From contig OX387611.1 in the NCBI GenBank assembly GCA_947568835.1, forward strand, positions 8,994,001 through 9,058,000: a stretch of DNA of 64,000 bases, read 5' to 3'. This DNA is from Protonemura montana. Lineage: Eukaryota; Arthropoda; Insecta; Plecoptera; Nemouridae. Below are positions 57,835 to 64,000 of the stretch, piece by piece. The stretch's first letter is position 1. Each line of letters begins with the position of its first letter. The notes below the pieces were generated by a model, which ran no database searches, was not told the origin of the DNA, and saw nothing but the letters and a program-made list of their open reading frames with translations. A program made the translations under genes and the position numbers.

Positions 57835-60800
57835 ATGGGCACAGACGCTCTGGTCTTGCTTTTGGTGGCCATCTTTGCCGCTCCATGTGAATCGGACGAC
57901 GGGCGTTGCGTGAGCCATCTGCAGGAGATTAGCGCAATCAAGCTTGACCTTGAGAAGCCTGTAGACTATGACGGCGCGTGGGAAGCATGCGATGACCGAG
58001 GTCTGGATATCTTGGTATCTTTCGGCCAACTGAACGATACGGAGAGAGCGCTTTGTGGGGACCAGTTGGTGCCGTACGATTTGCCATTAGATCAAGAACA
58101 TCCGGGAAATGTGAGTATTTTAAGACACTTTAGAATATGTGAGTACCATAATTGAGTTACCATGATCGGGCGTTTCGCGATGCATGCTGACTATTTTGAC
58201 AGTCTTTAACAGATTTGACGGCAACAAATTACTCAAGAAAAAAAAAGGAAACAAATTTGTAGCTAGAGATGTTTTGAAAGAAGGCCCCCTGTAAATGAGG
58301 CATTGACGACCCAAAAATAACCATAAAGTAAAATATTGAGTCTCTTCTCGGCTGGGTTAGGTTCGTTATAATCCTGATCAATAACCACTCATTCAAGGAC
58401 GCCATTAGATCAGTGCCACGGAACCCGTTTCCGTACACAAAAGCACGCCAAGCACAACAAAATATTTAATTATTAAATAGCGTCATCAGTGATAGCTTCC
58501 AGATACTTGGTCGAACAGTTTATAATTTATTGCTTAGTTAAATTACCATACGCCTCTTCTTCCGTGCTTGTAGACCGATGAGACAGATGCGCTAGCCGTG
58601 AACCTAACATCCGGCCAAAGACAGATTGTCGATGACAACTTCACGTTCACTTGCGTTTTGTGTCAGCTTCACACATTCGAGCCACCTCTTCGGACGCCTG
58701 GTTTCAGTGAGCATACTTGCACGTGATTCCGACACGGTAAAACGAATTCCACGTATAAATTACCTTTTGATATTTTTGCAGTTGACGATCTGACGCCGAC
58801 CTATTACTTCAAAGTCCACCTGACTCAAGCTAACCTGAAAGACAATGTCACTATGGTTTCAAAGACCAAACTCGCGCAGGAGCTGTACGAACGGCTTCGT
58901 TCCGATGTCATGTTCGACTCGGCGTGGCTGGACGACTCCCAGCGCTTACACGTCGAGTACCGTGTCCATAGACCAATGTTACGATCGATAGTCACCGGCG
59001 ACAAGGAAACCAGCATCTTCAACGACACCTTCTTCATGCGAGTCGAGGACGTTAGCGTCTGTGCCGAAGGACAGACGGTCGATGTCGATGGTGCCGTGAC
59101 GCTGTGGCCGAAGGTTTATTTATGTAAGTGGTTCTTAGACTTTCAAATAAAAGGCGTTTAACGTTTTTTCGTTCCGGTAGGGATATGATCCAAGGGTTCA
59201 TGTTCACAATTTTTGTTGCTGTCATATTGAACATGTGTGATACATTACAGAGATGTTTTGCTAAGTTTCAATGTCAGTAATTCACCTTGGTTTTAGTTTG
59301 GTACGATGACTCCTACCAATTCGTTACCAACGCGTCTACGGGCGTAATCACTCGCCGCGACTGTCACTTCAACCACGAACTCTTCCACGGTGTTTGGCTC
59401 CCAAGGCTCTCCAGGTGGGAGCTCGTCTGGAAGGTCTGCAGTCTCGAAGAGGAGTTCACTAACGAGGATTATTACATTCAGTTCCTTAACTCGTCCGACA
59501 TCGAACGACGACACGCGGAAGTGTTACATAATTTTACTTTGGGTTCCGTAGACAAAAAGACGCTCCAGACTGTCGCACACTTTGTTGATAATGAAATTAA
59601 AGCACACAATGAGTTGTCTGAGCGAACCGTTCAAGGTCTTGCCGCCATTACCGCAAAACTCAAGCTAGTCTCTGACTTCTTTGTGGCGGCGGAGACACGT
59701 GCTTCCCTGGTAGTAGCTGACCTGAAAGGCAACGAGCCAGCTGAGGGGTTCACGTTAAGATTTGATCCCTTCAGTAACAATATGCTTGACACTATCGTCC
59801 TGAACAGGAAGCTAACAGTTCAAGGTCAAGACCCGTTTGCTTTGGACGTTTCGGCAAGACTTTTAGAGGCTCACACACGTGTGGCTTTTGTCGTCGTTTG
59901 GAAAGACATCCAGCTGGCGCAGAATATCAATAAGAAACAAAAAGTACCAGCGTATCAATATCTTGAAGTGTCCGTAATGTTTCCTATCCAAAACGAAGTG
60001 TCGGCTTGGTCGTTTGCGTCGTACGGCAATCACCATGTCGACATCACGTACGATGTATCGGTGATGCTCTGTAACCCTGACGATGTGTTCTTATTCAACT
60101 TTCTCGCATGCGTTGCGTGGAACAACAACCTCCGCGATTGGACTAGCCAGGGCTGCAAGATGTTGTACATCGAAAAAGGTAATTTCAGCGCCTGTCGTTG
60201 CAGCGGCAAGTACTTTGTTATGCAGGACGGCGTTCCGATTGCAAGGTTTGCGCTGAAGAAAGGCTTGGCGGCTGACAAGGAGGCTGTGCAAAACAATCTG
60301 TTGGTCGAATTCCTTAAGGACAAACCTGGTCTGATGACAGCAACCGCCATTGAGTGTCTGCTGTCCGTACTTGGTTTGGGTTCCATCATCAGCACGGCTG
60401 TCTGGTTAAAAGATTGGCGGAAAAACACTGGCCACAAAATCCTCCTGCACATGGTACTGGCGCTGACTTGCAACCTAGTTCTCGGTTTTACTGCCAGCTT
60501 TGTGCACATGACGACAGAGAACGTCGGCTGCCTGGTCTACGGCGTGCTGCGTCATTACTCGTTTCTGGCTATGTTCCTCTGGATGCTAGTGTTGTCCTGC
60601 CTCCAGCTGAAGAGGCTGACGACCGTGGCAGGTGCCAAGGCGATCTCGCACCTCGTTCTGAAGGTCTCGGTGTTTGCATGGGGCGTGCCATTAGTGCCTA
60701 TCATCTTCCTGCTGAGTTGCAACCCTGGCTTCTACCAAACCGACCGGTTTGACCGAGGATACTGCTATCCTGAAAAAATCGTATTCAAGGTAACGGTCCA

Positions 60801-61173
60801 GGTCCCGGCAGGATTCATCATGTTCGTGAACTTCTGCATTTTCATCAAGATCGTTATGCACATCTTTGAGTGTCGTGGCGAGAAGAAAATAACGCGGCAC
60901 AGTAAAAACAAGAAGGCTGAGCAGCTGAACAAGCTAAAAACCAGCATTTTCATCTTCTTTTTGTTCGGCTTCAGCTGGGTTTTCCACATCTTCTCCGAGG
61001 AACGCGTCATCGTCAGCGACTTCCTCTTTGAATACCTATTCTTGATGACGGCCACCACGCACATCTTCGTCCTTTCGCTCTTCTTTGTTGTACTCCAGGA
61101 AGCTACGAGAAATTATTGGGCCACGGCGATCAAAAACTCGTCCAGGAGTTTTCGTGAAAAACTCGGAATGTGA
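57835..61173 (+). CDS. Adhesion-GPCR-like receptor, second complete gene
   Basis: Exons: 57835-58110, 58574-58706, 58782-59123 and 59297-61173. Introns are GT/AG, with phases 0, 1 and 1. The total is 2,628 nt, 875 residues. The ATG was chosen because it opens a signal peptide (MGTDALVLLLVAIFAAPC); an in-frame upstream GTG does not. The ectodomain is about 570 residues with scattered N-glycosylation sites. A GPS-like region begins at Cys522 with the classical C-x-W and later W (CVAWNNNLRDWTSQGC ... SACRC), but SGKYF stands where His-Leu-Thr/Ser would be, so cleavage is unlikely. Seven helices span about 592-860, with TM3 RHYSFLAMFLW and TM6 FIFFLFGFSW closely matching the gene at 33,700. It is much more GC-rich than that gene, so they are old paralogues. 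Confidence 0.88.
58345..58440 (+). repeat. 5S-SINE tail fragment in intron 1
   Basis: 'gggttaggttcgttataatc' and 'ggacgccattagatcagtgc' match the SINE tail. Confidence 0.5.
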
Positions 61174-61526
61174 ACAAGGGATCTTGAAAACAAAACAACC
61201 GACTGTTTTGAATCTGGGTCATTCCACATTAAACCAGCACACTTGGAAAAAATGTTGATCTCCACATCTCAGATTCTTTTAAAATTTCCAGCGTTTGTTA
61301 CCCGAGTCATCAAATGCACGAAGGATTTTTTTTTTTAATGTTATGCCAACCAGTGTGCGACTTTCCAAAGTTTGGCCCTTTTAGCAGTCAGCGTGAACAG
61401 TTTTGTATTATAGCCGATATCTATAAAAACTATTCAAGCTAGAGACTTGCGGTTATCAACGTAAGATAGAACTGAAAAAACTTGGAGGAAAACGGTTTCA
61501 AAATTTTGGAAAAACCCCAACAAATT

Positions 61527-61606
61527 GTTGGATACACGTTCTACATAGATGTAGAATGTGTATCCAACAATTTCGTTTATAAATCATACATCTATGATTT
61601 ATAAAC
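61527..61606. repeat. Two adjacent perfect hairpins
   Basis: The first pairs 'attgttggatacac...' with '...gtgtatccaacaat' around 61,552. The second pairs 'gtttataaatcata' with 'tgatttataaac' around a 6-nt loop at 61,577-61,605. Confidence 0.6.
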
Positions 61607-61679
61607 GACTATAACAAGAGTCTGTCTTTAAAAACGACCCAAATCATTACTGAACATTGCTTATAGATTTATATTGACT

Positions 61680-62345
61680 GCTGCAAATTTTAATTGTTGG
61701 AACTTTCCAAGTTCACGAGAAAAGAAATCCATCGTTCATCCAAGCGTCAAAAAAGCAAGGTTTTTGTTTTAGAAGTTAGGATTTAGAAGTTTAAAACTAT
61801 AATATGTGCCCTAATGACTAGCTGAAACTTTCAGGAAAAGTTGTTCTTGTAAGTATCTTGGCTGGTGAAAACTTTTATGTTTGGCACTTTTTAAGATTTT
61901 GAAAAAAAAAATCCACAGTTTGCCAATGCGTTAGGGAGACAACTGCAACAATACACAGAGCTTAGGAACACTTGACTCTTTGCAAACGTAACACTACCCT
62001 CTATGATCGAATAATTAGCTTTAACTTTCAGGAAAGATTTTTCTTCAATGTATTATTGCTGGTGCCAAATTTTATTTTTGGTTCTTGGCCCGTTTTTTGA
62101 GAAAAAAAAATTCTTTCACCTATGTGCTTAAATGTATGGTTTTTATGCACAATTGACACAATTCACGCGTGTCTGCTATACTCTGTATTGTAATAACGAG
62201 CTGAAACTTTCAGGTGAACATTTTCATGAATATATTTTAGCTGGGGAACAATTTTAAATTTGGTACTCTTCGCGTTTTTGTGAAGAAAAAAAATCGCAGG
62301 TTCACCAATGCTTTAAAATGCACCGTTTTAAAAAACGACTGGCAA
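61680..62345. repeat. Degenerate tandem repeat of about 190-200 bp
   Basis: The block 'gctgaaactttcagg' returns at about 61,823, 62,017 and 62,200, each time followed by a 'tggctggtg'-like and a poly-A-like segment. About three to four old units. This is the 3' flank of the second receptor gene. Confidence 0.45.
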
Positions 62346-62504
62346 TTTGCAAGTGTATTATTATCACTTCAAATCATATTATTACTTCATTATCATGAAA
62401 TTCGTTAGTTGGCTTTTCTCGCCATTTGGCGGTTTCCAAGTCATAACTTCTTCCTGGTGTCAGGAAATGCCCGGTCGCGCCGCTTTCCGCTGCCCGAGCA
62501 AATG

Positions 62505-62682
62505 CTTCCAGACCTCCCAGTGCCTCCCAGATCTCTCACTGTAACCCAGACCTCCCAGTGCCTCCCTGATCTCTCACTGTAACCCAGACCTCCCAGTGCT
62601 TCCCTGATCTCTCACTGTAACCCAGACCTCCCAGTGCCTCCCTGATCTCCCAGTGTCTCCCAGATCTCTCAGTGTCAGGCAG
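62505..62682. repeat. 38-bp minisatellite, about 4.5 units
   Basis: 'ctctcactgtaacccagacc' recurs with a 38-bp period. It is pyrimidine-rich on the plus strand. Confidence 0.8.
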
Positions 62683-63840
62683 AGTGGGTCGCAGGTTCAA
62701 AGCCCGGTCGCGCAGCTTCCAGCTTCTTGGGAAAAGGTGAGTAAAATTTAAACAATTCCCATGTGCAATCGAAATTTTCTTTGAAGAGAGAAGACTTTCA
62801 GCTAATTCCAGGTAATTTTTTTTTATACAATAAATCCAGCTTATTTCTTACACATATATTTTACGATGGGACCCTCCTTTGCTATTCAAGTATCTGTTAT
62901 TTCCCCCCATATGTCGGATTATCTCGATGGCTGGTTGAATACGTCGCTTCTCCATCGAAGACGCCCGACCGTACTGAGTTCGAATTCCAGTCAGTTCGCA
63001 TTTTTTTCTTCAAAAATCGGGCAGTTGACTTAATTATTATAGACAATTTTCATCAGGTGGTAAGTATTAAATTCTCCCATTCGCACTGGTCCACGTAGAT
63101 CTGTTGTATGGTCGTGGTTTACAGTGCCAGTGGTCCGCGGTTCGATTCCCGTCTTCTCCAGCGAGCGTGGTAAATATGACATCACTTGTTATATAATTAT
63201 GATGAAGGGGCGATGATAAACGAGCCGAAGAATGCTTTTGAAATTTTTATTAGTAAGTATTTTGAATAATATTTATACGATTTAGTCCTCCCCACTTGCA
63301 TGTTGGCTCATTGGTAGCAAGCTGGCTTGACATTGAATAACGGCACCGAGTACAAAGCCTGACAGATTTTTTTTTGTGGACAGGTAGTGAAGGGCTTTGT
63401 GATATTTAGAGTAAAACAATGGCGGGGGTCTGTGTCAGGGTTGCAGTGCTCGGGTCGAACCGAGCCAGTGAGATGACGAGCATCTGGCGGCGGCGATTGT
63501 TTTCAACTACACGTGGTCATGTTGGTACAGGCCAAGATTCTGATGAGTCGACCAATTTCGGGACACCAGTTTCGAATGACGGCGCCACCACTGGACGGCA
63601 GTTGTTATGCTAGATGAAAGATCTGGAAGCTTTGAGCAAACGAAATGATTAAACTCGGAAAATATCTTCGATGCTACTGATTCGGATTCTGAGTACGAAG
63701 TAGGTTATTAAATGTAATTGTTACAACCCCTTTTTTACAACCCCAGATTATAGCAGCCGCTCTTGTAGTCGAGCGGTGAAGCCGTTCGGACGATACAGTG
63801 AAGGGTCCACGATCAAATCCTGACCAAGGAATGGTAGTAT
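62680..63840. repeat. Cluster of five different tRNA-like sequences
   Basis: B-box-like motifs stand at 62,692 ('aggttcaaagccc'), 62,978 ('gagttcgaattcc') and 63,140 ('cggttcgattccc'), with A-box-like motifs at 63,306 ('tggctcattggtag') and 63,769 ('tagtcgagcggt'). None folds into a convincing tRNA. They are probably tRNA-derived SINE heads of several families. Confidence 0.4.
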
Positions 63841-64000
63841 TATATTTTTATTGACATCAGGCGTATCAACATCTGGGTTACCAACCGAAGTCCAGCATTA
63901 ATTGATCGAGTACATTTGATATCCAACAGATTGCGCTGGGGGTCACGGTGCGTCTTAACACGTTTGCGTGTTCGGTGAAACTTTATAGATAAGAGTAAAT

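Overview
The window is animal (metazoan) nuclear DNA: AT-rich, with introns bounded by GT and AG, signal-peptide exons only 28-31 nt long, and dense repeats (SINEs, LINEs, a Penelope-like fragment, fold-back elements, a Helitron-like element and many minisatellites). There is no bacterial-style operon and no CRISPR. I read it as an invertebrate, but nothing in it fixes the phylum.

The right half holds three members of one adhesion-GPCR-like family. A complete four-exon gene lies on the minus strand (33,700-38,306; 917 codons, all splice phases agree). A close paralogue on the plus strand (47,556-50,652) is a pseudogene with its 5' end missing and two nonsense codons. A more distant complete four-exon member lies at 57,835-61,173 (875 codons). 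Fragments of further copies lie at 29,640-30,065 (3' end only) and 41,636-41,663 (exon 1 only). Nearly identical inverted arms of about 980 bp (39,465-40,443 and 50,632-51,612) show that the cluster was rearranged recently. The receptors keep the cysteines and tryptophans of the GPS region but lack the His-Leu-Thr/Ser cleavage tripeptide.

The left half (1-31 kb) is mostly repeats, but short exons can be read in it. The best is a minus-strand gene at 2,215-15 for a small secreted cysteine-rich peptide: signal exon, 40-nt exon, then 135-nt cysteine exons present twice, with an upstream TATA-like box and CCAAT box. The two cysteine exons differ at about 29 of 135 bases while the adjoining intron bases differ at about 1 of 85. 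That pattern is known from toxin-like and immune effector families. A second unrecognised minus-strand gene (2,868-3,579) is supported by two phase-compatible exons. Weaker candidate exons are listed at 8.4, 11.5, 18.9, 21.5, 22.0, 23.1, 24.2, 25.3 and 26.7 kb.

The repeats have a recognisable history. A SINE with a 5S rRNA-derived head occurs about ten times on both strands. A 43-bp minisatellite recurs at three loci, one of them inside intron 1 of the complete receptor gene. Several elements are nested, including a Helitron-like element cleanly inserted into another repeat between A and T (27,943-29,042). The far right end (62.5-63.9 kb) is a cluster of different tRNA-like sequences.
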